From positions 8,357,777-8,421,776 of the forward strand of contig NC_091233.1 of NCBI RefSeq assembly GCF_040958095.1: a stretch of 64,000 nucleotides of DNA. Reading direction: 5' to 3'. The stretch is from Procambarus clarkii (Eukaryota; Arthropoda; Malacostraca; Decapoda; Cambaridae). This document shows positions 26,346 through 41,044 of this stretch, one piece after another; the stretch's first letter is position 1; the number at the start of each line of letters is the position of its first letter. Below the pieces are notes generated by a model. That model saw nothing but the letters and a program-made list of their open reading frames with translations. It did not search any database and was not told the DNA's origin. Made by a program: the position numbers and the translations under genes.

Positions 26346-27954
26346 ATCCGGGCACAACCGGACTCCCTGTCTAGCTGGCTGTGCGTAGTGATGCACCTTC
26401 ATGCAGTACATAACGTGATAGTGATGTGACCCCATTTTAATGTACCCACCGTGCTAGTAGGTAAAGCCAATACATATTATATTCGCCAATGTTCCACCTG
26501 TCTTTATTATTCTAACTTACATTACTGCATAATGAATGGGTTAGATTCTTCAAAGTATATGGAGTAAATATTATATATAATGTGTATTTTATAATATTGA
26601 TTGGGAATTAGGTTTTTTTTAGTGTTATTGGTCTTATTGTTAGTAAAGATGATACATTATTATTAGTGAAGGTGATGTTTTATTGCTACTGTAAAAGATG
26701 AATTAAACAGAGGATGAATGTGGGCTTACTTCGTCCGGGCGATATTTCTCTCCGTGTTGCGAGAGTGATCCCTGCAAGTTGCTACTGGCTGGTGTCTGAC
26801 ACTCAGTTCTCTCCACCATAAACGAAGGTCACAACTGCTGCCAATAATATTTCATCGTCCTGTTATACGTGATACTGGGAGGAAGTGGCGGACACGGAGA
26901 CCAGCACTGGAGGATGACTACTGAGTAGCGGAGACAGGAAGAGTGGTGGTGGTAGCGTGTGGCAACAGCCTCCCGCCCAGACCACCTCCAGCTGCACACT
27001 GTGTGGTGACTCCAGGACCGTTCTTCTCCTACTCAACCCGGTCGTAAGTAACACCATCACTACCCATCCCCCGCAACACCGTCCCTCCAGGCTAGAGATT
27101 AGTCATTTATTATTGTTGCGGGTTAGATTAGCCAGTAACCGGGTTCTTTAAATTCTAACTTGCTTCGGGCCTTAGTGCCTCTTCTCATCACATCCAACTC
27201 CGAGTCATAGGTAAGTTATTAAGAACAGAGCAGTAATAGACAATCCAACGGGAATGTGGGGTAAACAACACTAAACAAAACCATCACCACATGTACTTCT
27301 TAACGTTATACACATATTACATATGTACAACATATAACACTGCGTGTGTCACTTTCACACAGGACACTACAAAAGAACTATAATCTTCTATCCCGGCGAG
27401 TCCACTTCTGTCTTCTATTGTACAACACTCAAGGTACCTTCCCTGAGCCTTTCTTCTCGGGTACTCACGCCGGCGAGTCCACCTTTCTCAGTAAATCATG
27501 GGTCAGTCCTCGGCATCACATCAGTGTCAAAACACCACTTCGACTCTCTAGCAACATGCTGGCTGGTCTCCAGCAACACGCTGGCTGGCTTCCCCTAAAT
27601 TATTCACCTGTAACAAGCCATAACTTAAGGGGACAGTTCCGTCTAGTAACACAGCTAGGCCATCCCGGCAACGTCGATCCAGTCACCAATATTTCACTGG
27701 TCATCACAGACAATTCACTGTCTCCACCGACTCAGCCCACTTGTTCCCACTGGAAGAAGTTTTACGCTCAAAACTGCCCTGGGTGAACTGACTCTTGTCA
27801 ACCAAGGTACTCTCTACATCACGTCTGAAGAGTAAAAATTGTATAGTAAGAAGGAAACTACACAAATGTCAGTAAGATCAGAGACGTCCACCGGGAAAAT
27901 AAAATGTGGACGGGGGCGCTCAACAGATGGCGTTGACATCGTCATGTGCAGGCT
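26346..27954. other. Unassigned sequence, no gene supported
   Basis: AT-rich to about 26,720, then balanced composition. Short open frames exist (the longest is plus 27,346-27,786) but none shows a domain, a signal peptide or repeat architecture I recognise. A good 5' splice consensus (ATAGGTAAGT) lies near 27,207, but I cannot link it to an exon. Confidence 0.5.
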
Positions 27955-29340
27955 GCACATACAATAAGCAAATTTGGGATACTTCGCTAAGATTCCTGGC
28001 AGTACATCATTACGAATGAAATACTTACACATTTCTTGGACTCCATTGATGGTGTTATCTCTCAATTCAACGATTTTCCTCACATTCAATTATATAATGC
28101 CGCAGAGTATGTGAATGGTTCTGCTGACAGAGTTTACATTTAGTCAGATCTATATCATCAAATGGTGCAAACTCCCAGAGGCTAAAAGTCCGCTTACCTT
28201 ATTGGATGACCCATAGATGTACGGTTCTTCCTTCTCAATAGAATGATGATAAATGGAGGAACAGGTGTGAGTTTCACTTTTCCTCAAGTCAACTAGATTT
28301 TACCCGAATTTACATGAGGGCCACTGACACTAGTGGCCTCCACGAGGACAGGAAGCCGGCGACTTGTCGAAAGTCCCCCTCCCCATTTGCCTTAAACTTC
28401 TTCAGTTAGATTTTGTCTTGGCATTTACAGATTCGGCGGGTAGGCGGTTCCATGGGTTTATAACCTTGTGGGTACAAAAGCATCTCCTGTTCTCAGTCCT
28501 GCATTGTGGCTTGTTGAGCTTGAAACAGTTGCTCCTGGTTTGTGTTACATCTGACCATTTGAAGAAATTATCCAGATCAACGTCCTCCAAATTGTTCAGT
28601 ATTTTAAGTTTCAGTGAGATCCGGCCTGTCATGCCTTGTTTGCAGTGTTGTTAGTCCTCTGAAAACATTTTGTTGCTGTTCCAGGAATATTACTGCCCTT
28701 CAGCTACTCAAAGGCAGTCCAAGGTGGTAACCAATTCCCTCTTTACGAGCAAAAGTTTTGAGTAACTCGTTAGTTCTTTCATGCATTCGGAGAACAGTAT
28801 GGGAAGAAATGCACAGGAAACACACTCTGACACCATCCTTGTTTATTTCATTATATCCATGCCTAGAGTTAGAAACAAGCATGTCACAGTTATGCCTTGG
28901 GGAGCTGAGGGCAGTCAACGATGACAAGGAGTCACTTACAATTAACGTTCAACTTTGGATTCATATACGCGTTCGAGTGCAAGGATTATGGCAACCAATT
29001 CTGTTTGATGAGTAGTAGTAGGCATCCATCAGAGTGGAGGACCAGTTATTAATACGCGCCCCACACTCATCGAAGTAGGAGCCATCTCCCGCTGGAACTA
29101 CAACTGCACTTCCAGTTGCACCAAAGGACGGGTGCAAGGAGCCATCAGTGTAAATAATTTAAGAAAGAGAGCTCACTTTGACCACAGAATCAATATGGCT
29201 TAAGGCAAATCTTAAAGTAAGGCAAAGCAAATCAAAATTGTTTTTTTGTCGAAGCATGAGTACCTCTTTAATCTGCTTCTTGGGTAGGAAAGGGGGACAG
29301 TAATTTTGAAAGGCGTTATCCACAAAAAGGCAGGACAATG
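27955..29340 (-). pseudogene. Decayed LINE: RNase H domain and C-terminal tail
   Basis: On the minus strand the order matches the 3' end of an RNase H-bearing LINE. A linker at about 29,340-29,162 ends in a stop just before IIYTDGS (29,155), which carries the first catalytic Asp. SFGATGSAVVV follows, then after a frameshift TELVAIILALE with the catalytic Glu. After another shift comes IVSDSLSSLTALSS with the second Asp, running to GLPLSS at 28,700. A post-RNase H Cys/His stretch lies at 28,171-28,085 (CKLCQQNHSH, HYIIEC), and after one more shift YPKFAYCM ends near 27,961, as in the tails of these LINEs. At least three frameshifts and an in-frame stop make it dead. It is interrupted at about 28,290-28,690 by a second retroelement and abuts the 30-bp satellite at about 29,370. 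The clade (I, LOA or Jockey-like) is undecided. Confidence 0.75.
28290..28690 (-). mobile_element. CR1-like LINE 3' fragment nested in the older LINE
   Basis: The minus frame at 28,632-28,402 shows the C-terminal signature of CR1-type reverse transcriptase ORFs: LDNFFKWSDVTQTRSNCFKL, then RRCFCTHKVINPWNRLPAES. The pattern of an F/C-rich element, RVxNxWNxLP and then a short tail is characteristic of that family. The segment sits exactly between the RNase H part (ending 28,700) and the Cys/His tail (starting about 28,171) of the surrounding LINE. It therefore looks like a 5'-truncated CR1 copy inserted into the older element. Confidence 0.65.
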
Positions 29341-32300
29341 TCGATATTTTTTTTCTTGCTGAGTATGATAGAGGATCACGGCGACCATATACAGTCCAGG
29401 GCCACCACAACCATACACAGCAGGCCTAGAGCCAACACAACCATATATACTAGGTCGAGGGCCAACACAACTATACACAGCAGGTCGAGAATAACCACTG
29501 CCATACACAATAGGTCTAGGGCCAAAACAACTATACATAGCAGGTCGAGAACAACCACAGCCATACACATCAGATCCATGGCCGCCACAACCATACACAG
29601 CAGGTCCAGGGCTGCCACAACCATACACAGCAGGTCCAGGGCAACCACAACCATACACAGCAGGTCCAGAGCCACCACAATCATACACAGCAGATCGAGG
29701 GTCACCATAACAATACCCAGCAGGTCTAGGCCCACCACAACCATACACAGCAGGTCCAGGGCTACCACATCCATACATAGCAGGTCCAGGGCAACCACAA
29801 CCATACACAGCAGGTCCAGGGACACAACAACCACACACAGCAGGTCGAGGGACACAACTTTAATACACTGTAGATCCAGGGCCAACACAACCATACACAG
29901 AAGGTCGAGGGACACAACAACCATACACAGCAGGTCGAGGGACACAACAACCATACACTGCAGGTCTTGGGCCACAACAACCATACACAGCAGTTCCAGG
30001 GCCACCACAACCATACACTGCAGGTCGAGGGCCACCACAACCATACACAGTAGGTCACGAGCGACCACAGCCATACACAGCAGGTCCAGGGCCACAACAA
30101 CCATACACTGAAGGTCCAGGGCCACTACAACCATACACAGCTAGTCTAGGGCCATCACAACTATACACAGCAGGTCCAGAGCCACCACAATCATACACAG
30201 CAGGTCGAAGGACACAACAACCATACACAGCAGGTCCGGGCCACCACAACCATACACAGCAGGTCCAGGGCCATCAAGACCATACACAACAGGTCTAGGG
30301 CCACAACAACCATACACAGCAGGTCTAGGGCCTCCACAACCATACACAGAAGGTCCAGGGCCACCACAACCATACACTGCAGGTCCAGGGCCACCACATT
30401 CATACACAGCAGTTCCAGGACCTCCACAACCATACACTGTAGATTCAGGGCCAACCCAAATATACACTGTAGGTCAAGGGCCACCAAATCCCTACACAGC
30501 AGACCCTGGGCCACCACAACTATACACTGTAGGTCCAGGGACCACTACAACCATACACAGCAGGTCTAGGGCCACCACAACTGTACACAGCAGGTCCAGA
30601 GCCACCACAACAATACACAGCAGGTTGAGGGCCACCACAACCATACACAGAAGTTCCAGCACCACCACAAACATACAGAGCAGGTCTAGAGCCACCACAA
30701 CTATACACAGCAGGTCTAGGGACACCGCAACCAAACACAGCAGATCCAGAGCCACCACAACCAAACACTGCAGGTCTAGGGGCCACTACAACCATGCACA
30801 GCAGGTCCAGGGCTACCACACTAAAACACAGCAGTTTTAGGGAGAACACAACCATACACAGCAGGTCCAGGGTCACCTCAGCTATACAGAGCAGGTCCTG
30901 GGCCACCACAACCTTACACAGCAGGTATAGGGCCAATGCAACCATACACAGCAGGTCCAGGGCCACAACAACCATACACAGCAGGTCGAGGAAGACAACA
31001 ACCAAGCACTGCAGGTCGAGGGAAACCACAACGATACACAGCAGGTCCAGGGCCACAACAGCCATACACAGCATGTCCAGGGCCATAAAACCTTACACAG
31101 CAGGTCCAGGGCCACCACAACCATACTATGTAGATCCAGGGCCACCACAACCTTACACTGTAGGTTCATGGCCACCACAACCATACACTGTAGGTCCAGG
31201 GCCACCACAACCATACTCTGTAGATCCAGGGCCACCACAACCTTACACTGTAGGTTCATGGCCACCACAACCATACCCTGCAGTTCGAGGGATATCGCAA
31301 CCATACACTGTAGGTCCAGGGCCATCACAAAAATACACTACAAGTCCAGAGCAACCGAAACCATACAGTGCAGGTCAAGGGACACAACAACCAAAAACTG
31401 CATGTCCAGGGCCACTACAACCATACAATGCAGTTCCAAGGACACCACAACCATACACTGTAGCTCAAAGGCCACAACAACAATACACTGCAGGTCCAGG
31501 GCCACCACAATCATACACTGTAGGTACAGGGCCACCACAAAAATAGACAGCAGGTTCAGGGTCACCATAATATTACACAGCAGGTCCAGGGCCACCACAA
31601 CAATACACAGTAGGGCCATGGCTAACGCAACCATACACAGCAGGTCAAGAGCCACCACGACCATACACAGCAGTTCCAGGGTCACCATAACCATACACAG
31701 CAGTTCCAGGGCCACCACAACCATATACAGCAAGTGGAGGACCACCACAACCATACAATGTAGGTCCAGGGCCACGACAACTATTCACAGCCGGTCAAGG
31801 GCCACCACAACCATACACAGCAGGTCCAGGGCACCACAACCATACCCTGCAGGTCGAGGGCAACCACAACCATATACTGTAGGTCAAGGGAAACCACAAC
31901 CTTACACAGCAGGTCTAGGGCCACCACAACCATACACAGCAGGTCCATAGCCACCACAACTATACACAGCAGGTCGAGGGACTGAACAAGCATAAACAGC
32001 AGGTCCAGGGCCAACACAACAATACACAGTAGGTCTAGGGACACCACAACCATACACAGCAAGTCCAGGGCCACCACAGCCATACACAGCAGGTTCTGGG
32101 AAACCACAACCATACACAGAAGGTCCTGGGTCACCATAACCATACACTGCAGGTCCAGGGCCACCACAACCATACACAGAAGATCTAGTGCCACCACAAC
32201 CATACACTGTAGGTCCAGGCCCACCACAAATATACACTGTAGGTCAAGGGCCACCACAACCATACACAGCAGGTCCTGGGCCACCACAACCATACACTGT

Positions 32301-35300
32301 AGGTCCAGGGGCCACTATAACCATACACAGCATGTCTAGGGCCACCACAACTGTACACAGCAGGTCTAGAGCCAACACAACAATACACAGCAGGTTGAGG
32401 GCCACCACAACCATACACAGAAGGTCCAGGACCATCACAAACATACATAGCAGGTCTAAGGCCCCCACGACTATGCACAGCAGGTCTAGGGACACCGCAA
32501 CCATACACAGCAGGTCCAGGGCCACCACAACCATACACAGCAGGTTTAGGGGCCACTATAACCATGCACAGCCGGTTCAGGGCTACCACACTAAAACACA
32601 GCTGTTCTAGAGACACCACAACCATACACAGCAGGTCCAAGGTCACCTCAGCTATACACAGCAGGTCCTGGGCCACCACAACCTTACACAGCAGGTCTAG
32701 GGCCAATCCAACAATACACAGTAGGACTAGAGACACCACAACCATACACAGCAGGTCCATTGCCACCACAACCATACACAGCAGGTCCATGGCCACCACA
32801 ACCATACATTGCAGGTCGAGGGACACAACAACCATACACAGCAGGTCGAGGGAGACAGCAACCAAACACTGCCGGTCGAGGGAAACCACAACCATACACA
32901 GCAGGTCCAGGGCCACCACAGCCATACACAGCAAATCCAGGGCCACCAAAACCTTACACAGCAGGTCCAGGGCCACCACAACCATACACAGCAGGTCCAG
33001 GGCCACCACAACCATACACTGCAGGTCCAGGGCCACAACAACCATAAAATGCAGGTCGAGGGACACCACATTTATTCACTGTAGGTCCAGGGCCACCTTA
33101 ACAATACACTCTAGGTCCAGGGCCACCACAATCATACACAGCAAGTCTATGGCAACTACAACTATACACAGCAAATCCAGGGCCACCACAACCATACAAT
33201 GCAGGTCCAGGGCCACCACAACAATACACTGTAGGTCTAGGGACACCACAACCATGCACAGCAGGTCCAGGGCAACCACAGCCGTATACAGCAGGTTCTG
33301 GGAAACCACAACCATACACAGAAGGTCTAGGGCCACCATAACCACACAATGTAGGTCTAGGGCCACCACAACCATTCACAGCAGGCCTAGGGCCATTACA
33401 TCCATACACAGCAGTTCCAGGGCCTCCACAACAATACACTGAAGGTCCAGGCCCCCCTCAAATATACACTGTAGATCAAGGGCCACCACAACCATACACA
33501 GCAGGTCCTGGGCCACCACAACCATACACTGTAGGTCCAGGGGCCACTACAACCATACGCAGCAGGTCTAGGGCAACTACAACTGTACACAGCAGGTCCA
33601 GAGCCACCACAACAATACACAGCAGGTTGAGGGCCGCCACAACCATACACAGAAGATCCAGGACCACCACAAACATTCATAGCAGGTCTAAGGCCACCAC
33701 AAGCATACACAGCAGGTCTAGGGACACCGCAACCTTACACAGCAGGTCCAGGGCCACCACAACCATACACAGCAAGTTTAGGGGCATCTACAACCATGCA
33801 CAGCCGGTCCAGGGCTACCACACTAAAACACAGCATTTCTAGGGACGCCACAACCATACACAGCAGGTCCAGGGTCACCTCAGCTATACACATCAGGTCC
33901 TGGGCCACCACAACCTTACACAGCAGGTCTAGGGCCAATCCAACAATACACAGTAGGTCTTGGGACACCACAACCATACACAGCAGATCCAGGGCCACCA
34001 CAGCCATACACAGCAGGTCCAGAGCCACCACAGCTATACACAGCAAGTCCAGGAAAACCACCACCACGCACAGACGGTCTAGGGTAACTACAACCATACA
34101 CAGCAAATCCACGGCCACCACAACCATACAATGCAGTTCCAGGGCCACCACAACCATACACAGCAGGTCCAGGCCCACCTCAACCATACACAGGAGGTCC
34201 AGGGCCACCACGACCATACACAGAAGTTGCAGGGTCACCTCAACCATACACACCAGGTGGAGGGCCAACACAACCGTACACAGCAGGTCCATTGCACCAC
34301 AACCATACCCTGCAGGTCGAGGGCAACCACAACCATATACTGTAGGTCAAGGAATACCACAACCATACACAGCATGTCTAGGGCCACTACAACCATACAC
34401 AGCAGGTCCATAGCCACCAGAACCATACACAGCAGGTCGAGGGACTGAACAAGCATACACAGCAGGTCCTGGGCCAATACAACCATACACAGCATGTCCA
34501 GGGCCACCACACCCATACACAGCATGTCTAGGGCCACCACAACCATACACAGCAGGTCCAGGGGGCAACTGCCACAATACACAGCAGGTTCAGGGCCACC
34601 AAGACCATACACAGCAGGTCTAGGGCCGCCACAACCATACACAGCAGGTCTAGGGGCCTCCACAACCATACACAGCAGGTCTAGGGGACACAACAACCAT
34701 ACACAGCAGGTCGAGGAAGACAACAACCAAACACTGCAGGTCGAGGGGACACCACAACCTTACACTGCAGGTCCAGTTCCACAACAACCATACACTGAAG
34801 GTCGAGGGAAACCACAAGTTTTCACTGTAGGTCCAGGGCCACCTCAACAATACACTGTAGATCCAGCGCCACCACAACAATACACAGCAGGTCTAGGGAC
34901 ACCACAACGATACACAGCAGGGCCAGGGCCACTACAGCCATACACAGCTGGTTCTGTGAAACCACAACCATACACAGAAGGTCTTGGGTCATCATAACCA
35001 TACACTGCAGGTCCAGGGCCACCACAACCATACACTGCAGGTCTAGGGCCATCACAACCATACAATGTAGGTCTAGGGCCACCACAGCCATTCACAGCAG
35101 GTCTAGGGCCACCACATCCATACACAGCAGGTTCCGGGCCACTGCAATCATGCACAGAAGGTCCAGTGCCACCACAACCATACACTGTAGGTCCAGGGCC
35201 ACCACAAATATACACTGTAGGTCAAGGGCCACCACAACCATACACAGCAGGTCCTGGGCCACCACAACCATACACTGTAGGTCCAGGGGCCACTACAACC

Positions 35301-38300
35301 ATACACAGCAGGTCTAGAGCCACCACAACTGTACACAGCAGGTCCAGAGCCACCACAACAACACACAGCAGGTTGAGGGCCACCACAACCATACACAGAA
35401 GGTCCAGGACCACCACAAACATACATAGCAGGTCTACGGCCCCCACAACCATACACTGCACGTCCAGGGCAACCACAAACATACACAACAGGTCCAGGGG
35501 CCACTACAACCATGCACAGCTGGTCTAGGGCTACCACACTAAACCAGAGCAGTTCTAGGGGCCTCACAACTATACACAGCAGGTCCTGGGCCACTACAAC
35601 CTTACACAGCAGGTCTAGGGCCACTACAACAATACACAGTAGGTCTAGGGACACCACAACCATACACAGCAAATCCAGGGCCACCACAGCCATACACAGC
35701 ACGTCCATGGCCACCACAACCATACACTGCAGGTCCAGTGACACAACAACTATACACTGCAGGTCGAGGGAGACAACAACCAAACACTGCAGGTCGAGGG
35801 AAACCACTACCATACATAGCAGGCAGAGGGCCACCATAGCCATACACAGCAGGTCCAGGGCCACCACAACAATACACAGCAGGTCCAGGGCCACCACAAC
35901 CATACACAGCAGGTTAAAGGCCACCACAACCATACACAGCAGATCCAGGGCCAACAAAACCATACACAGCAGGTCTAGGGCCACCACAACCATTCACAGC
36001 AGGTTCCGGGCCACTGCAATCATACACAGAAGGTCCAGGGCCACGACAACCATTCACAGCAGGTCTAGGGCAACCACAACCATACATAGCATGGCTAGGA
36101 GACACTACAACCATACACAGCAGGTCCAGGGACACCACAACTATACACAGCAGGTCCAGAGCTACCACAGATATACACAGCAAGTCCAGGAAAACCACAA
36201 CCATACACAGCAAATCAAGGGCCACCACAACCATACAATGCAGTTCCAGGCCCACCACATCAATACACAGTAGGTCTAGGGACACCACAACCATACACAG
36301 CAGGTCCAAGGACACCACAGCCATACAAAGCAGGTCCAGGTCCACCACAACCATACACAGCATGACGAGGGACATAACAACCGAACAATGCAGGTCGAGG
36401 GACATAACAACCGAACAATGCAGGTCGAGGGACACCACATCCAAACGCTGCAGGTCTAGAGCCACCACAACAATTCACTGCAAGTCTTGGGGAACACAAC
36501 CATACACTGCAGGTCGAGGGCCACCACAATCATACACTGCAGGTCCAGGGCCACAACAACCATACACTGTAGATCCATGTCCACCACAACCATACACAGC
36601 AGGTCTAGGGCCACTACAACCATACACAGCAAATCCAGGACCAACACAACCATACAATGCAGGTCTAGGGCCACCACAACATTACACAGTAGGTCAAGGG
36701 AAACCACAACCATACACAGCAGGTCTACGGCCACCACAGCCATACACAGCACGTCCAGGGCCACCTCCATCATATACAACAGGTCCTAGGTCACCACAAC
36801 CATACACTGCAGGTCGAGGGCCACCACAACTAAACAATGTAGTTCCAGGGCCACCACAACCATACACAGCAGGTCTAGGGCCACCACAACCATACACAGC
36901 AGGTCCAAGACCACCACAAGCACACACTGTAGGTCCAGGGCCACCACAACCATACACTGCAGGGCCAGGGCCACCACAGCCAAACACTGCAGGTCGAGGG
37001 ACACCACAACCATGTACTGTAGGTCCAGGGCCACCTGAACCATACACTGTAGAACCAGGGCCACTACAACCATACACTGTAGGTCCAGGGCCACCATAAC
37101 CTTACACTGAAGGTCCAGGGCCACCACAACCCTACACTGTAGGTTCAGGGCCACCACTGCCAATCACTACGGGTCCAGGGCCACCACAACCATGCACTGC
37201 AGGTCGAGGGACACCACAACCATACACTGTAGGTCCAGCGCCACCAAAACCATACGCTATAGTTCCAGAGCCACCGAAACCATACACTGCTGGTGAAGGG
37301 ACACATCAACCATATACTGCAGGTCCAGGGCCACCACAACTATACACAGCAGGTCGAGGGACACCACAACCATACACAGCAGGTACAGGGCCACCACAGC
37401 CATACACAGCAGGTCCAGGGCTACCACAACCATACACAGCTGGTCTAGGGACACCACAACCATACACAGCAGGTACAGGGACACCACAGCCATACACAGC
37501 AGGTCCAGGGCCACCACAACTATACACAGCAGGTCGAGTGACACAACAGCTATACACTGAAGGTCGAAGGACACAACAACCATACACAGCAGGACGAGGG
37601 AGACAACAACCATACACAGCAGGTCAAGGGTCTTCACAACCATACACTGTTGGTCCAGGGCCACAACATCCATACACTTCAGTTCCAGGGCCACCACAAC
37701 CATTCACAGCAGGTCCAGTGCCACCACAACCATACACAGCAGGTCCAGGGCCACCACAACCATACACAGCAGGTCGAGGGACACAACAACCATACACAGC
37801 AGGACGAGGGAGACAACAACCATACACTGCAGGTCCAGGGCGATCACAATAATACCCTGTAGGTCCTGGGCCACCACAACCAAACACTGTAGGTCCAGGG
37901 CCACCAAAACCATACACTGTAGGTCCAGGGCCACCACAACCATACACAGCAGGTCTAGGGACACCACAACCATACACAGCAGGTCCAGGGCCACCACAAT
38001 CATACACTGCAGGTAGAGGGACTCCACAACCATACACTGTATGTCAAGGGGCCCGACAACCATACACTGCGGGGCCATAGGCACCAAAACCATACATTGT
38101 AGGTCTAGGGCCTCCACAACCATACACCGCAGGTCGATGGACACCACAACCATTCACTGTAGGTCCAGGGCCACCACAACCATACACTACAGGTCGAGGG
38201 ACACAACAACCATACACTGCAGGTCAAAGGCCAACACATCCATACACTGTAGGTGCAGGGCCACCACTACCATACTCTTTAGGTCCAGGGCCACCACAAC

Positions 38301-40320
38301 TATACACAGCAGGTCCAGGGCCACTACAACCATACACAGCAAGGCCAAGCCCACCACACTCATACACAGCAGGTCCAGGGCCAACACAACCATACACAGC
38401 AAGTCCAGGGCCACCTCAACCATACACAGCAGGTCCAGGGCAACCCCAACCATACACAGCAGGTCCAGGACCACAATAATATTACACAGCAGGTCAAGGG
38501 CCACCACAACCATACACTGTAGGTCTAGGGCTACCACAATAATACACAGCAGGTCCAGGGCCACCACAATCCTACACAGCAGGTCCAGGGCCACTACAAC
38601 CATACACAGCAGGTCCAAGGCCACCACAACCATACACAGCAGGTCCAGAGTCACCGCAACAATACACAGCACATCGAGGGACATAACAATCATACACAGG
38701 AGGTCCAGGGCCACCACAACCATACACAGCTGTTTTAGAGCTACCACAACCATACACAACAGGTCTAGGGCAACCACAACCATACAATATAGTGGCGAGA
38801 GACACCACAACCATACAATGTAGTGTCCAGGGACTCCACAACCATACAATGTTTGTCCAGGGCAACCACAACCATACACTGCAGTCCAGGGCCACCACAA
38901 CCGTACACTGCAGGTCCAGGGCCACCACAACCATACACAGCAGGTCCAGAGCCACCGCAACCATACACAGCAGGTCGAGGGACACTACAACCATACACAG
39001 GAGATCCAGGACCACCACAACCATACACAGCAGGTCTAGAGCGTCCACAACAATACACAGCAGGTCTAGGGGTCACTAAAACCATACACAGCAGGTTCAG
39101 GGCCACCACAACCAAACACAGCAGGTCTAGGGACACCACAACTATACACAGCAGGTCTAGGGGTCACTAAAACCATACACAGCAGGTTCAGGGCCACCAC
39201 AACCAAACACAGCAGGTCCAGGGCTTCCACAGCCATATACAGCAAGTCCATGGCCACCACAACCATACACAGCAGGTCCAGGGCCACCACAACCATACAC
39301 AGCAGGTCTAGGGCCACTACAACAATGCACAGCAGGTCGAGTGACACAACAGCTATACACTGAAGGTCGAAGGACACAACAACAATACACAGCAGGCCGA
39401 GGGAGACAACAACCATACACAGCAGGTCCAGGGCCACTACAACCATACACAGCAGGTCCAGGGCCACCACAACTATTCACAGCAGGTCCAGTGCCACCAC
39501 AGCCATACACAGCAGGTCCAGGGTCACCACAACCATACACAGCAGGTCGAGGGACACAACAACCATACACAGCAGGACGAGGGAGACAACAACCATACAC
39601 TGCAGGTCCAGGGCCACTACAACCATACACTGTAGGTCCAGGGCCACCACAACCATACACTGTAGGTCCAGGGCCACCACAACCATACACAGCAGGTCTA
39701 GGGACACCACAACCATACACAGCAGGTCAAGTGCCACCACAGCCTTACACAGCAGGTCCAGGGCCACCACAACCATACACAGCAGGTCCAGGGCCACCAC
39801 AACCATACACTGCAGGTTGAGGGACTCCACAACCATACACTGTATGTCAAGGAGCCAGACAACCATACACTGCGGGCCATAGCTATCAAAACCATACATT
39901 GTAGGTCTAGGGCCTCCACAACCATACACTGCAGGTCGATGGACACCACAACCATGCACTGTAGGTGCAGGGCCACCACAACCATACACTGTAGGTGCAG
40001 GGCCACCACAACCATACACTTTAGGTCCACGGCCACCACAACTATACACAGCAGGTCCAGGGCCACTACAACCGTACACAGCAGGGCCAAGCCCACCACA
40101 CTCATACACAGTAGGTCCAGGGCCAACACAACCATACACAGCAGGTCCAGGGCTACCTCAACCATACACAGCAGGTCCAGGGCCACCCCAACCATACACA
40201 GCAGGTCCAGGACCACTATAATATTACACAGCAGGTCTAGGGCCACCACAACCATACACTGTAGGTCTAGGGCTACCACAATAATACACAGCAGGTCCAT
40301 GGCCACCACAATTATACACA

Positions 40321-40682
40321 GCAGGTCCAGGGCCGCTACAACCATACACAGCAGGTCCAGGGCCACCACAACCATACACATCAGGTCCAGAGCCACCGCA
40401 ACAATACACAGCAGGTCGAGGGACATAACAATCATACACAGGAGGTCCAGGGCCACCACAACCATACACAGCTGTTCTAGAGCCACCACAACCATACACA
40501 GCAGGTCTAGGGCCACCACAACCATACAATGTAGTGGCGAGGGACACCACAACCATACAATGTAGTGTCGAGGGACACCACAACTATACAATGTTGGTCC
40601 AGGGCTACAACATCAATACACTGCAGGTTCAGGGCCACCACAACCATACACTGCAGGTCCTGGGCCACCACAACCGTACACA
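40321..40682 (-). repeat. 362-bp duplication in the 30-bp array, copy 1
   Basis: The segment from the GCAGGTCCAGGGCCGCTAC junction at 40,321, including the odd units with GTAGTGGCGAGGGACAC and GTAGTGTCGAGGGAC, repeats from 40,683. The period of 362 is 12 units plus 2 bases, so the duplication did not respect unit register. Confidence 0.8.
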
Positions 40683-41044
40683 GCAGGTCCAGGGCCGCTA
40701 CAACCATACACAGCAGGTCCAGGGCCACCACAACCATACACATCAGGTCCAGAGCCACCGCAACAATACACAGCAGGTCGAGGGACATAACAATCATACA
40801 CAGGAGGTCCAGGGCCACCACAACCATACACAGCTGTTCTAGAGCCACCACAACCATACACAGCAGGTCTAGGGCCACCACAACCATACAATGTAGTGGC
40901 GAGGGACACCACAACCATACAATGTAGTGTCGAGGGACACCACAACTATACAATGTTGGTCCAGGGCTACAACATCAATACACTGCAGGTTCAGGGCCAC
41001 CACAACCATACACTGCAGGTCCTGGGCCACCACAACCGTACACT
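40683..41044 (-). repeat. 362-bp duplication in the 30-bp array, copy 2
   Basis: Second copy of 40,321-40,682, nearly identical over its length. A related truncated version of the odd GTGGCGAGAGACACC units lies near 38,790-38,840. Confidence 0.8.

Noticed and set aside
27346-27786. 146-codon plus open frame
   Set aside because: No domain, repeat or splice context that I recognise; length is within chance for this composition.
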